A DNA stretch of 64,000 nt from Archangium lipolyticum (lineage in GTDB: Bacteria > Myxococcota > Myxococcia > Myxococcales > Myxococcaceae). Below, one piece after another: positions 1-8,796 of the stretch. The translations under genes and the position numbers were made by a program. The notes below the pieces were generated by a model. It was not told the origin of the DNA. It ran no database searches and worked only from the letters and a program-made list of their open reading frames with translations. Location of the stretch: NCBI RefSeq assembly GCF_024623785.1, contig NZ_JANKBZ010000037.1:1-64000 (forward strand), in the 5' to 3' direction. Each line of letters opens with the position of its first letter. The first letter of the stretch is position 1.

Positions 1-229
1 CGCGGCACTCGCCTCCGCTTCGTCGGCTGCTCTTCTGGTGGGCAGCAGGTCGTCTCCAGCATGGTTGCTTGCTGTTACCTACTTTTCCCGTCACCTTATT
101 CCGACCAACCCTGCCATCGGACCAGTTGCTCGAACTCGCGCCCGGAGACCACCTCTTGTCGCTCCGAGACTATGTTGAAAAACCTGTCGGACACTCCACC
201 AGTCCGCCACCCGAGCGCCGAGCACCCTC

Positions 230-863
230 CTACAGGAAGTAGGGCGAGGTGGCGTGGTCAATCCGGCTGGCGAGGTCATCCGTCGCGAGCAGCTCCGTCC
301 CCGACAGGCCCGGGCGTGCCACGGTGAGCGCCTCTCGGGCCTCCCGTAAAATGGCGAGGGCCTGGAAGCTCTGCATTCAGGAGCCAGTTGATGTCGACGT
401 AGACGCTGGCACCCCGTGTCTCGCCCGTGTTCGGATTGCCTCGCACGCTGACGAAGCTGGAAGCCAAAGGCCATGTTCCACCCCTCCACGCCCCTGCGCA
501 CCGCGCCCACGATGTCGTACTGGCTGAATAGTGCTCCTTCTCGGGCAGTAGGGCCGGCGTATAGCCCTGTCCTTCCTGATAGCGGCGCAGCGCGATGCCG
601 AGCGTCCCCGAGGCGCGGTAGAGGTTGTGCTCCACCTCGTCATCCCAGTCCTCGCTGTCCCTGAGCGGCTGGTCCGAGTACCCGGTGAACAGCGTCTCGA
701 AGGTGACGCCATCGGAGGTCCTCCTGAAGTTCTGGGCGAAGGTGAGCTCCGCCTCGAAGCGCCGGAGCGGCGCACCATCCCAATCATCCATCACGCCGAA
801 CCGGTTGAGCCCGACCGCCGGGTCGACGAGCACGCGCCACGGGCATGGAACCGCCCTCTTCAT
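230..863 (-). pseudogene. Hypothetical protein gene broken by at least three frameshifts
   Basis: A coding signal runs on the minus strand from an ATG at 863 to a TAG at 230, but changes reading frame several times. The first part (MKRAVPC..., then GVMDDWDG, ETLFTGYSDQPLRDSEDWDDEVEH) is in one frame to about 525. The next piece (QYDIVGAVRRGVEGWNMAFGFQL) is in a second frame to about 455. The first frame resumes (SVRGNPNTGETRGASVYVDINWLLN) to about 375, and the last part (ALAILREAREALTVARPGLSG... to TSPYFL) is in another. Joined, the pieces read as one protein of about 210 residues of unknown function. The repeated changes fit gene decay rather than a single sequencing error, though errors in a homopolymer-poor region cannot be excluded. 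Nothing recognisable lies in positions 1-229. Confidence 0.5.
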
Positions 864-1022
864 GTCGTTCCTCGCTTCAAGGAGCGCAAGGCGCGTCAGG
901 GCATGTCGCCTCCATGCGCGGGAACCCGGGCGCCGAGGAGGTTGGACCTCACGGCACCACACCGTCTAGAATTCCCGGCCTACGCGCTGCGGTCGAGTCC
1001 GGGCACGACAAGGGAGCACTCC

Positions 1023-2012
1023 ATGGAGCAACAAGGCCTGTCTCCAGAGTTCTGGAACACGTTCGTGAAGGAATACTGGAACAAGAAGCCCGTGGTCTTC
1101 AAAGGAGTCCTTCCGAAGGACCTGCTGACCGACGAGGACGTGCTCGAGGCCCTGGGCAACTACGCGAACGCGGCGCTCCGCGATGAGTTGGATTCCTTGC
1201 GCCCCAAGCGTCCCGGTGGCTTCGCCCGCCTCTATGTCGAGGGACGGCAGATCGGCCCCATGGAGATCGGCAAGTTCATGCCCCGAGGGGCGAACGTACC
1301 GGAGTACATCAAGGAGGTCGGCGGTTCCTTTGGCGGCTCGCGGGTCGGCGTCATCCTGAATGATGTCGAGTTGTTCAGCGAGCGCGTCGGGGCGGTCAAT
1401 CGCCAGCTGGTCGTTCCCATCATCGAGCGGGTCGGCATCCCCTCCAGGAACGTCGAGGCGACCATCTTCGCCGGCGACTACGACGTGACTCCCTTTGGCA
1501 TCCACAAGGACGATCACGCCGACGTGATGACCCTCGTCATCGCGGGACGCAAGCGGATGCTCGTCTGGCCGGAGGAGTATTTCGATCAGCACCCCGAGCG
1601 CATGGAGCAACTCACCCTCCGGGAGGATGCGATCGAGCTCTTCAGCAAGGATGCGACCGTGCTCGATGCCAGCCCCGGAGACCTGATGTACTGGCCCGGC
1701 TCCGCCTACCACGTCGCCACGAGCATGGGCGGCGTCGTGGCCACCTGCGGGCTCGGCTTCTGGCACAAGACCGCGCTCTCCGAGGTGATGAGCGAGTTCG
1801 TGAGCGAGTTCCTCTCCGCGAAGCTGGGCGCCAGGAACAAGGTCATCAAGACCTGGCAGCCCGACGTCGAGCTGCCCTCGGAGCTCGACGCCGCCACCCA
1901 GGAGCTGCGCGCGCTGCTGGACAGCGGCGAGTTCCGCGAGGCGCTCCGCAAGGACTGGAAGCAGCGCGTCGACAGGCTCGGGTTCCTGGCGTGCAGGAAG
2001 AGCAAGGACTGA
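1023..2012 (+). CDS. JmjC/cupin-like oxygenase family protein
   Basis: This 329-residue protein looks like a bacterial JmjC or Cupin_8-type 2-oxoglutarate/Fe(II) oxygenase. The N-terminal part (FWNTFVKEYWNKKPVVFKG) is typical of bacterial cupin-like hydroxylases. The metal triad can be read as H161-x-D163 in IHKDDHAD and the distal H230 in SAYHVAT, on a double-stranded beta-helix with ASPGDLMYWPG between them. Known members hydroxylate proteins or small molecules in the cytoplasm; the substrate here cannot be told. The ATG at 1023 is chosen because AAGGGAG lies about eight bases upstream; an open frame extends further upstream but has no such site and overlaps the decayed gene. It converges on a DUF819 permease gene. 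Confidence 0.85.
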   Translation: MEQQGLSPEFWNTFVKEYWNKKPVVFKGVLPKDLLTDEDVLEALGNYANAALRDELDSLRPKRPGGFARLYVEGRQIGPMEIGKFMPRGANVPEYIKEVGGSFGGSRVGVILNDVELFSERVGAVNRQLVVPIIERVGIPSRNVEATIFAGDYDVTPFGIHKDDHADVMTLVIAGRKRMLVWPEEYFDQHPERMEQLTLREDAIELFSKDATVLDASPGDLMYWPGSAYHVATSMGGVVATCGLGFWHKTALSEVMSEFVSEFLSAKLGARNKVIKTWQPDVELPSELDAATQELRALLDSGEFREALRKDWKQRVDRLGFLACRKSKD

Positions 2013-2019
2013 GGACCTC

Positions 2020-2043
2020 GCGCACCTCGAGCCCGGGGTGCGC
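2020..2043. terminator. Hairpin between convergent genes
   Basis: GCGCACC at 2020-2026 pairs with GGTGCGC at 2037-2043, leaving a ten-base loop. It fills the 31-base gap between two convergent stop codons, where a bidirectional terminator is expected. There is no T-run on either side, so termination is inferred from position only. Confidence 0.35.
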
Positions 2044-3180
2044 TCAGCCGCCCGCGAGCCAGCGCAGCCCCCAGGCCGTGGCGAGCCCGAGGTAGTTGCC
2101 CAGCGCCAGGCCCGCCAGCCCGAGCGTGAGGCCGGGCCCCACCAGGCTGCGGTTCTTCAGCGCCGCCGCCACCGGGCCTATCTGCGCCGGTCCGTAGATG
2201 GTCGCGGTCGAGCAGATGATCGTGCTGTCCACGTCGATGCGCAGCAGCGCCGAGAGCGCGACGTGGAGGACGATGGCGAGCCCCATCACCAGCACCACGA
2301 AGAGCGCCAGCATCATGCTGCCCCCGCCCAGCAGCCGCGCATCCGCCAGCGAGCCCATGGCCACGCAGAAGACGAGCAGCACGTACTCCCCCAGCTCATA
2401 GGCCCCCGTCAGCGCGCGGATCCGCTTCGACAGCGAGGCCAGGATGCCCAGCGTGGTGATGCCGAGCAGGGCCGGGCCGGCCTCCAGCTTCCGGAACATG
2501 GCCCACGTCGCGCCCAGGGCCACCGCCACGATGAGCACCGAGAGCGCGAAGCCGAGCCCCATCTCCCGCAGGTGGTGCCGCGTCCAGACGCCGAGCCGCT
2601 CCCCGGGGTGCTCGAAGGCCTCGTGGTGCGGCGCCGCGGTGAAGGGCCGCATGAAGCGCAGGAGCAGCCGCTGCGCGAAGGTGAGCAGCACGATGAGGTA
2701 GGCGCCTCCCGCCGCCAGGTCCGCCGCGTTGAGCAGGATGAAGGTCTCGCTCCGCGCCTCCAGCACGCGCCCGATCGCGGCCATGTTGGCGGTCCCCCCG
2801 ACGTACACTCCCACCAACATGCCGGCGATCTTCCACCACTCGTCCGTCCTGTCCCGGAAGAACCAGCCGACGAGGCCCGCCGAGACGACCGCCGCCACGC
2901 ACGCCAGCGCGAAGGAGATGAGCAGCGAGCGCGCGAGCTTCGGCCACTCGCGTACATCCGTGGAGAACAGCAGCAGGGGAATGGCCAGGGGCACGGCGGC
3001 CTCGCTCACGCTCATCGCCGTCTCCCCCGAGAGCCGCACCCCGGGCACGTTCGCGGCGAACACTCCCGCCACGTAGCAGAGCGTCACCGGGCCGAGGAAC
3101 CGCACCGCGCGGAAGCGTTCCGACGCCCAGATGGCCACCACCGGGAAGAACACGCAGAACAGCACCTGGATGATCGTCAT
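2044..3180 (-). CDS. DUF819 family integral membrane permease
   Basis: A 378-residue protein made almost wholly of hydrophobic helices (about ten or more). The GVYVGGTANMAAIGRVL stretch, followed by LLNAADLAAGGAYLIVLL, is characteristic of the DUF819 (YjcL-like) family of putative transporters, whose substrate is unknown. A central hydrophilic loop (HHEAFEHPGERLGVWTRHH) separates the two halves, and the C-terminal half repeats a similar sequence feel (TIICSTATIYGPAQIGPVAAAL). The ATG at 3180 is chosen over one nine codons upstream because GGAGGAAG sits seven bases before it and overlaps the upstream alternative. It converges with the JmjC-like gene and may follow a very small gene at 3209-3328. 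Confidence 0.85.
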   Translation of the reverse strand: MTIIQVLFCVFFPVVAIWASERFRAVRFLGPVTLCYVAGVFAANVPGVRLSGETAMSVSEAAVPLAIPLLLFSTDVREWPKLARSLLISFALACVAAVVSAGLVGWFFRDRTDEWWKIAGMLVGVYVGGTANMAAIGRVLEARSETFILLNAADLAAGGAYLIVLLTFAQRLLLRFMRPFTAAPHHEAFEHPGERLGVWTRHHLREMGLGFALSVLIVAVALGATWAMFRKLEAGPALLGITTLGILASLSKRIRALTGAYELGEYVLLVFCVAMGSLADARLLGGGSMMLALFVVLVMGLAIVLHVALSALLRIDVDSTIICSTATIYGPAQIGPVAAALKNRSLVGPGLTLGLAGLALGNYLGLATAWGLRWLAGG

Positions 3181-3208
3181 CGGCGAACTTCCTCCCGGGG
3201 ACTCCACC

Positions 3209-3328
3209 CTACTGGAACGCCGGGCATCCCGTGCGCCGCCTGTCGCGCAGCCGGGCCAGCACGCAGCCCAGGGTGAGTCCGGCGAGCACTCCGTCGAGCC
3301 CGTGCCACACGAGCCATTTCAGCTGCAT
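3209..3328 (-). CDS. Possible 39-residue membrane peptide
   Basis: A short reading frame starts with MQLKWLVWHGLDGVLAGLTL and ends in a basic tail (RLRDRRRTGCPAFQ). The middle would form a single membrane helix with positive residues after it, a pattern seen in real small membrane proteins. A GGGAG lies eleven bases upstream of the ATG, which is rather far. It ends 28 bases before the DUF819 permease start on the same strand, so it could be a leader gene. The evidence is composition and position only. Confidence 0.3.
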   Translation of the reverse strand: MQLKWLVWHGLDGVLAGLTLGCVLARLRDRRRTGCPAFQ

Positions 3329-3376
3329 CTCGACGTGGACTCCCGGTAGCGTGCCACGGAACACAGGAACCTCCTC

Positions 3377-4591
3377 GTGCGGATCTCCGCCCAGCTCCTC
3401 CCCAACACGCCTCCACGCGGACGGGCGCTCGCCGAAGCGGCCCTCGTGCTCTTCTCCGTCTTTCTCCCGGCGAACTTCGCCGTGCTCGGAAGGGCTCCCC
3501 TCCTCGCCGCCACCTGCATCCTGTTCGCGTGGGGCCTCCTCCTCCTGCGCCCCTGGGCGGACTGGCGCTCCGGCCATGCCGGCCGCGCCCTCGTCCTGCT
3601 CCTCCTCTTCTCCATGGCCCTCGGGGCCCTGACGGCCAGTGAGTGGTTCGGCGAGGCGCCCTCTCCCCGGCTCGGCGTGACGCACCAGAGCGTCTCCCTG
3701 CAACGCGACGGGCAGCCCGCGCGAGAGGTCGTCGAGCTCACCCGTGTGCTGCCGGGTCTTCCCGCCGACGGGCTCCTGGAGGTGGGAGACCGCATCCTCG
3801 CCGTGGACGGTCAGCCCCTGTCCTCCTCCGACCCCGAGCTGGACTTCCAGAAGCACATCCGCGAGGCCGGTGGCGGAAACAGCACCGCCCTCCGTCTGGA
3901 CATCGAGCGCGAGGGAGAGCCTCGAGAGGTGACCGTCCAGCTCGGGCCCGCGCGCAAGGCGGGGCTCGCCAGGTCCGGCGCCATCCTCTGGCTGTGCCTC
4001 CGCGCGCTCGGCGCCATCCTCCTCGTCGCGCTCCTCCTCTGGCGGGATGGGCAGGGCCCCGCTCAGCTCGGGCTCGTCCGCGACGGGCTCGGCCGCGAGC
4101 TCCTCCTCGGCATCCCCGTCACCCTCGGCACGTACGCCGCGCACATCGCCGCTTCCGTTCCCATCGCCTTCTTCGGCGCGCTCCTGAAGCTCGCCGGCAA
4201 GGAGACGCTCGCGCGCAAGGAAGTCGCCACCGCGCTCGTCGAGACCGGCCTCAGCGTGCCCGCCTTCGCCGCCGCCATGGTGCTCGTCACCGGCTTCGAG
4301 GAGATCGCCTTCCGCGGCTTCCTCGTCCCTCGGCTGCGCGCCGTCCTCGGCCACTGGTACGCCGCCGTGGTCGTCTCCGCCGTGCTCTTCGGCCTCGGGC
4401 ACTTCTACCAGGGCACCCTCGCCGTCTTCCAGACCGCCGCCCTCGGCGCCTGGTTCGGCCTCGTCTTCATCTACCGCTTCCGTCTCCCCTCCGTGATGCT
4501 CGCCCACGCCGCCTTCAACACCCTCAACTTCGCCTTCATGCTGTGGCTCCAGCGCTCCGGGCTCCTCGAGAAGCTCACCGGACAGCAGTAG
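3377..4591 (+). CDS. CPBP-family intramembrane protease with inserted PDZ domain
   Basis: A 404-residue membrane protein. Two or three N-terminal helices (about 20-85) are followed by a soluble PDZ-like domain at about 95-190 (GLLEVGDRILAVDGQPL is the typical peptide-binding loop region), then a helical bundle carrying the CPBP/Abi (CAAX protease and bacteriocin-processing) motifs. These are E308-E309-x3-R313 in EEIAFRG, F338-x3-H342 in FGLGHF, and H377-x3-N381 in HAAFN. Members are glutamate intramembrane proteases that act on prenylated or membrane substrates. The PDZ part probably presents a peptide or regulates access, an unusual addition to this family. The GTG at 3377 is used because it keeps the first helix intact; its ribosome site (AGGAAC) is weak. 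Confidence 0.85.
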   Translation: MRISAQLLPNTPPRGRALAEAALVLFSVFLPANFAVLGRAPLLAATCILFAWGLLLLRPWADWRSGHAGRALVLLLLFSMALGALTASEWFGEAPSPRLGVTHQSVSLQRDGQPAREVVELTRVLPGLPADGLLEVGDRILAVDGQPLSSSDPELDFQKHIREAGGGNSTALRLDIEREGEPREVTVQLGPARKAGLARSGAILWLCLRALGAILLVALLLWRDGQGPAQLGLVRDGLGRELLLGIPVTLGTYAAHIAASVPIAFFGALLKLAGKETLARKEVATALVETGLSVPAFAAAMVLVTGFEEIAFRGFLVPRLRAVLGHWYAAVVVSAVLFGLGHFYQGTLAVFQTAALGAWFGLVFIYRFRLPSVMLAHAAFNTLNFAFMLWLQRSGLLEKLTGQQ

Positions 4592-4666
4592 GCGCGCCGC
4601 GCTCCGCCCCACCTCCGTCACATTCCTCGTCCACCCCCCGTCTCCCCGGTGGGGAGGAATGCACCC

Positions 4667-5221
4667 ATGGAGATGATCATCCAGGCCGCCGCCGTCATCG
4701 CGGCCTTCGCGGCGGTACATGAGCGCGTTCTCGAATTGATGCGCAACTGGCTCGTCAAGCAGTGGAAGGTGATGTCCGAGGACCAGTTCGACCGCCGCAA
4801 CATGCTGTTCGCCGTGGGGCTCGCCCTCGTCACCCACGCCAACCTGCTCGAGCTGTTCACCCCCGTCACCCGCGACGGAGCGCCCACCCTGCTCTTCTTC
4901 GAGCACTACATGGACTGGGACGACGTCCTCGCCGACTGGAAGGCCCGCGGCGGCATCGTCTCCAACGTCCTCCGCGATGCCCTCGGCTGCACCTTGATGG
5001 GCTTCGCCACCGCCTTCGGCGCCAAGTTCTGGCATGACGCCATCAAGAGCATCGCCAGCTTCCGGCAGCAGGCCCGCTCCATCGGCAAGCTGACCGACCT
5101 GAAGGTTCAGCAGCCGGCTGTCCCGGCCTCCGCCTCCATCGCCACCCCGGTCAATCCCCAGCCGGAAACGCCTCCCGCACCGCCCTCCGAGCCTCCCGCT
5201 CGCGCGTCCGGTTCGAAGTGA
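4667..5221 (+). CDS. Hypothetical membrane protein with Pro/Ala-rich tail
   Basis: A 184-residue protein of unknown function. An amphipathic or hydrophobic N-terminal helix (MEMIIQAAAVIAAFAAVHERV) is followed by two likely membrane segments (FAVGLALVTHANLLELF and ALGCTLMGFATAFGAKFWHD). The last motif, GxxxxGxGAKFWHD, occurs in assorted phage-like and bacterial membrane proteins, but no family can be named. The last 50 residues are rich in proline, alanine and serine and are probably disordered. The ATG at 4667 follows GGGGAGG by nine bases; an upstream GTG overlaps that site and is rejected. Two palindromic repeats lie just downstream. Confidence 0.7.
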   Translation: MEMIIQAAAVIAAFAAVHERVLELMRNWLVKQWKVMSEDQFDRRNMLFAVGLALVTHANLLELFTPVTRDGAPTLLFFEHYMDWDDVLADWKARGGIVSNVLRDALGCTLMGFATAFGAKFWHDAIKSIASFRQQARSIGKLTDLKVQQPAVPASASIATPVNPQPETPPAPPSEPPARASGSK

Positions 5222-5252
5222 CGGGCTCGGAGTGACTGGCTCCGAGTGACTG

Positions 5253-5288
5253 ACCCTCACCCCAGCCCTCTCCCAGAGGGAGAGGGGG
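5253..5288. repeat. Palindromic intergenic repeat, copy 1
   Basis: CCCTCTCCC at 5266-5274 and GGGAGAGGG at 5278-5286 form a nine-base stem around a three-base loop, preceded by CCCTCACCCCAG. The same unit with a slightly different head recurs at 5320-5352. This is the common REP-like CCCTCACCC-CCCTCTCCC element found between genes in many GC-rich genomes. It lies between two convergent genes and may also help stop transcription. Confidence 0.7.
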
Positions 5289-5319
5289 CTTACACGGGTA
5301 TGACCCGGGGAACCCTTAC

Positions 5320-5352
5320 CCTCACCCTTTCCCTCTCCCGGAGGGAGAGGGG
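5320..5352. repeat. Palindromic intergenic repeat, copy 2, overlapping a gene end
   Basis: CCCTCTCCC at 5331-5339 and GGGAGAGGG at 5343-5351 form the same nine-base stem as copy 1, with loop GGA. This copy lies inside the last codons of the chemoreceptor gene: its tail SPSGRGKG and the stop codon are read from the repeat. Confidence 0.7.
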
Positions 5353-6830
5353 GGGGTCTTCGGTTGTGACTCCTCTGGCAACAGCTTCTTCAGCTCGTCC
5401 GCCATCTTGCCCAGCTGCAGCGCCGTCGCCGATACGTCCGTCCCCATCTGGGCGTACGTGTCCACCAGCTCCAACAGCCTCGCGCACCCCTGCGAGATGT
5501 GCGTCGTCTGCTCCGCCTGCCGCTCCGCCTCGCCCGAGCTCTTCTCCATCAACTGCTGGTTCTGCAGCACCGTCTCGCGGATGGAGCGCAGCGTCGTCCT
5601 CGCCGACTCCAGCACCGGTGTGAAGCGCGCCGTCGTCTCCCGGATGTTCCCCACCGCCTGCAGCGTCTCCGCCATCTGCCGCGTCACCCCACCCACCACC
5701 GCTCCAATCTGCGCCGAGCTCCTCCCCGACTCCTCCGCCAGCTTGCCCACCTCCTTGGCCACCACCGCGAAGCCCCGGCCGTGCTCCCCCGCTCGCGCCG
5801 CCTCGATTCCGGCGTTCAGCGCCAGCATGTTCGTCGCCGCCGCCATCTCCTGAATCGTCTCCACGAAGCCGTGGATCCGGTCCGAGCTCTCCTCCAGCTT
5901 CTGCACGCTCAGCGCGCTGCGGCCCACCGCGTGCGCGATGGCCGTCATGCTGCTCTCCATCCCGCTCACCAGCGAGTCCACCTCGCCCGTGTACCGCTGC
6001 GCCTCCTCCGCCTGCGTCGCGCTCGCCCTCGAGTGCCGGAACAGCGTCCCCGCCGCGCTCGCCATCTGCTCGCTCGCCGAGGCGATCCGCAGCGCCGCCA
6101 TCCGCACGTGCGCCGCCTGCTGCGACATCTCCGAGATGGTCGACGACAGCACCTGCGCCGAGCCCGCCAGCGTCCGCCCCGTCTCCACCACCTTGCTCCG
6201 CGACGTCTCCAGCTCCTTGAGCGCCGCCTGCATCTCGCGCCGCAGGAGGAACTGCCGCCGGTGCCCACCGTGCAGCGACTCCAGCAGCACGCCCACCGCC
6301 ACCAGGGCCACCAGCAGCGTGACGTCCAGCACCAGCTTGCTCGCCAGCGGCGCGCCCGACAGCAGCATGTCGAAGGCCACGTGCGCCAGCGCCAGCAGCC
6401 CGTAGAAGCCCAGCCTCGCCCACCGGCCGATCGGCATCACCGACGGGCCCACCAGCGCGTTCAGGAACACCAGCACCACGTGGTAGCCCGAGCCCGCCGT
6501 CCCTATCTGGTAGAAGGTCCAATCGTTGCCGATGGAGAACAGCCCCGTGGCCAGGAACGCCGCCACCGGCACGTCCGCCGGGCCCAGCACCCCACGCAGC
6601 ACCCCCAGCAGCAGCGGCACCAGCACCCAGGGCAGCCGCGCCAGGGCAATGTCCCCCAGGCTGGCCTCCCCGCCCGTCGCCACGAGCACGTTCAGCACGT
6701 CCAACGCGAACAGCACCGCGGTGGCCACCACACCGAGCACGGACAGCTGGCGCAGCCGGCCAGGACCTCGCGTCAGCAGGAACTCGCGGTAGGCCTCATC
6801 GGCCTGGAGAGAGCGGGGGGATGTGTCCAT
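5322..6830 (-). CDS. Methyl-accepting chemotaxis protein without periplasmic domain
   Basis: A 502-residue chemoreceptor-like signal transducer. Residues 30-185 form about six membrane helices with only short loops and no extracytoplasmic sensing domain, so any signal is probably sensed in the membrane or passed from a partner. After a basic stretch ([13 protein letters not shown]) comes a long helical signalling domain. Its conserved tip is at about 330-362 ([21 protein letters not shown]), the surface that contacts CheA and CheW. The ATG at 6830 gives a plausible cytoplasmic N-terminus. No che genes are nearby. The last dozen residues are encoded by a palindromic repeat, so the natural C-terminus was probably altered by its insertion. 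Confidence 0.9.
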   Translation of the reverse strand: MDTSPRSLQADEAYREFLLTRGPGRLRQLSVLGVVATAVLFALDVLNVLVATGGEASLGDIALARLPWVLVPLLLGVLRGVLGPADVPVAAFLATGLFSIGNDWTFYQIGTAGSGYHVVLVFLNALVGPSVMPIGRWARLGFYGLLALAHVAFDMLLSGAPLASKLVLDVTLLVALVAVGVLLESLHGGHRRQFLLRREMQAALKELETSRSKVVETGRTLAGSAQVLSSTISEMSQQAAHVRMAALRIASASEQMASAAGTLFRHSRASATQAEEAQRYTGEVDSLVSGMESSMTAIAHAVGRSALSVQKLEESSDRIHGFVETIQEMAAATNMLALNAGIEAARAGEHGRGFAVVAKEVGKLAEESGRSSAQIGAVVGGVTRQMAETLQAVGNIRETTARFTPVLESARTTLRSIRETVLQNQQLMEKSSGEAERQAEQTTHISQGCARLLELVDTYAQMGTDVSATALQLGKMADELKKLLPEESQPKTPPSPSGRGKG

Positions 6831-6962
6831 GTCGCTACGCCGGGCCCGAGGACCGATGCCTCGTCACCCATCGTGCCACCGTATCAGATCGCCGAGCACT
6901 CCCCGGCGCGGGCATTCGCACGCCCGCCCGCTCTCCCGGGTCCCCACCCACCCACGCGGGTC

Positions 6963-7808
6963 CTACACCACCGGCAGCTCCCGCTGTACCGGCCCCGGGG
7001 GGAAGGCGGCCTCCAGCCGGGCGAGCTCCTCCCCCGTCAGCCGCAGCCCGTCCGCCGCCGCGTTGTCCCGGGTGTGTGCCTCGTGGCTCGCCTTGGGGAT
7101 GGCGAAGAGGGGTGCACGGCGCGTGAGGAACTTCAACGCCACCTGGCGCGGCGTCGCCCCGTGCGCCCGCGCCACCTCCTCCAGCACCCGCCCGTCCGGA
7201 CTCTCAGCCCCTGGGAAGTCTCCGCTGCCAAAGGGGCTGTAGCCCACCAGCGCCACCCCGTGCCGCTCGCACCACGGCAACACCCGGTGCTCGATGTAGC
7301 GCTCGCGCAGGTGGTAGAGCACCTGGTTGCAGGCCAGCTTCCCCGGCCCCACCAGCTCCAGCACCTCCTCCAGGTCGTCCACGTCGAAGTTGCTCACCCC
7401 CCAGGCCCGGATTTTTCCGTCCGTCCGCAGCCGCTCGAAGGCGCGAAGGGTCTCCTCCAGGGGGTGTGCCCCCGGCCAGTGCAGCAGGTAGCAGTCCAGA
7501 CGGTCCGTCTTCAGCTTCCGGAGGGAGCGCTCGCAGGCCTTCAGCGTCCCCTCGTAGGTGGCGTTGTTGGGCATCACCTTGGACACGAGGAAGACCTCGT
7601 CGCGCCGCCCGGCGATCGCCTCGGCCACCAGCTCCTCCACCTCGCCGTAGCCGTAGAGCTCCGCCGTGTCCACGTGCGTCAGGCCCAGGTCCAGCCCCAC
7701 CTGGAGCGAGCGGATGGCTCCCTCCCGGTCATCTCCCTCCATCTGCCAGGTGCCCTGCCCGAGCACCGGCACGGACACACCCGTGGGGCCGAAGACGCGC
7801 TTCTCCAT
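6963..7808 (-). CDS. Aldo/keto reductase, compact type
   Basis: A 281-residue NAD(P)H-dependent oxidoreductase with the (beta/alpha)8 aldo/keto reductase fold. The catalytic tetrad can be read as D47 (HVDTAELYG), Y52, K77 (FLVSKV) and H110 (LLHWPG). The cofactor-binding C-terminal part contains AIPKASHEAHTRDNAAA, the usual place for the pyrophosphate and adenosine contacts. It most resembles the YeaE/DkgA-type reductases acting on aldehydes such as methylglyoxal; the true substrate is unknown. It lies 132 bases downstream of the L,D-transpeptidase gene on the same strand and may be cotranscribed. Confidence 0.9.
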   Translation of the reverse strand: MEKRVFGPTGVSVPVLGQGTWQMEGDDREGAIRSLQVGLDLGLTHVDTAELYGYGEVEELVAEAIAGRRDEVFLVSKVMPNNATYEGTLKACERSLRKLKTDRLDCYLLHWPGAHPLEETLRAFERLRTDGKIRAWGVSNFDVDDLEEVLELVGPGKLACNQVLYHLRERYIEHRVLPWCERHGVALVGYSPFGSGDFPGAESPDGRVLEEVARAHGATPRQVALKFLTRRAPLFAIPKASHEAHTRDNAAADGLRLTGEELARLEAAFPPGPVQRELPVV

Positions 7809-7940
7809 GTGCCTCCTCCTTCACGCAGGCTCGCAGGCCCCCGGCCCCGCCGCACGCCAGTCCCCGCCGTCCGTTCCCTGGCCCACACTCGCTCCCTGGT
7901 GGGCCAACCCCCGAGCCCCCCACCGCTCGTCCCGGCCTCT

Positions 7941-8663
7941 CTACCGCCCGGGCCGCACGTGGTAGGCCCCTGTCCTGGAATCCACTGTCACCCGGGGCGG
8001 GCGCCGCGTCTCCTCGAAGAGCCGCCAGCCCGGCTCCAGGCCGCGCCAGAAGGCCACCCGCTCCGGTGTGGCCCGTGGGTGCTTCGCCAGCGCCGCCAGG
8101 CCCGCCGCGTCCAGCCGGCGCGGGAAGATGTGGATGGGCACGTCCCGCTTCATCCGCGCCCGCGCGTCCAGCACCATCAGGTACAGCTCCTCGATGGGGC
8201 CATCCTCGATGGCGATGCAGCCGAGGCTCGCGCAATCGCCGTGGATATAGATGTTGCCGCCCAGGGGACGCTCGCCCCGGACGCGGTCCGCGTCGTTCGG
8301 GTAGCTCACCCGCATGGACAGGTGGAACAGGCTGCGCGGGTTGAAGTGGTCCAGCGTGTAGAAGCCCTCCGGCACCTGCTCGTCGCCCTCGCGGCGCTTG
8401 GGCCCCACGTCCCCCGAGGCCGCGCAAAAGGGGAACGTCTTCACCATGCGCAGCGGCTGACCCCGCGCCCCCGCCCAGACCTCCAGCTCCCGCTCCTGTT
8501 TGAAGGCCCGCACGTACAGCTCGTCCGGCGGCCAGGAGACTCCCGCCGCCGCGAAGGTGTCCGCCACGACGCGCGCCTTCGCCCGCCTCGCCTTCTCCAC
8601 CCGATCCTCCGCACCCGCAGTCAGCGCTGTCAGCAGCCCCACCATGAAGAGCATTCGTGTCAT
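7941..8663 (-). CDS. Exported L,D-transpeptidase (YkuD domain)
   Basis: A 240-residue protein with a signal peptide (MTRMLFMVGLLTALTAGAED) and an L,D-transpeptidase catalytic domain. The signature is HGDCASLGCIAIED: His, then Ser-x-Gly-Cys with the nucleophilic cysteine. These enzymes form or edit 3-3 crosslinks in peptidoglycan or attach proteins to it; the short form with IYIHGD is closest to the YafK group. It would act in the periplasm. The ATG at 8663 is chosen because it begins a good signal peptide; a start 15 codons earlier would put a very basic tract ahead of it. An aldo/keto reductase gene follows. Confidence 0.88.
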   Translation of the reverse strand: MTRMLFMVGLLTALTAGAEDRVEKARRAKARVVADTFAAAGVSWPPDELYVRAFKQERELEVWAGARGQPLRMVKTFPFCAASGDVGPKRREGDEQVPEGFYTLDHFNPRSLFHLSMRVSYPNDADRVRGERPLGGNIYIHGDCASLGCIAIEDGPIEELYLMVLDARARMKRDVPIHIFPRRLDAAGLAALAKHPRATPERVAFWRGLEPGWRLFEETRRPPRVTVDSRTGAYHVRPGR

Positions 8664-8796
8664 GCCCCGGGTACGCCTCGCACGCCTCCAACGTTCCATG
8701 GATGTCACAACGAAGCGAGGACGGGGCTCCCGCGTGGCGGGCCACCGGGGGACGCGTTAGCACCGGGCTCCCCTCCACCTGGAGAGACTCCACACC

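Noticed and set aside
1-229. Short open frames at the left edge
   Set aside because: They lack ribosome sites, have Arg/Ser/Pro-rich composition typical of shadow frames, and match nothing recognised.
5253-5352. Possible CRISPR array from two similar palindromes
   Set aside because: Only two copies, no regular spacers, and the sequence is a common REP-like intergenic element.
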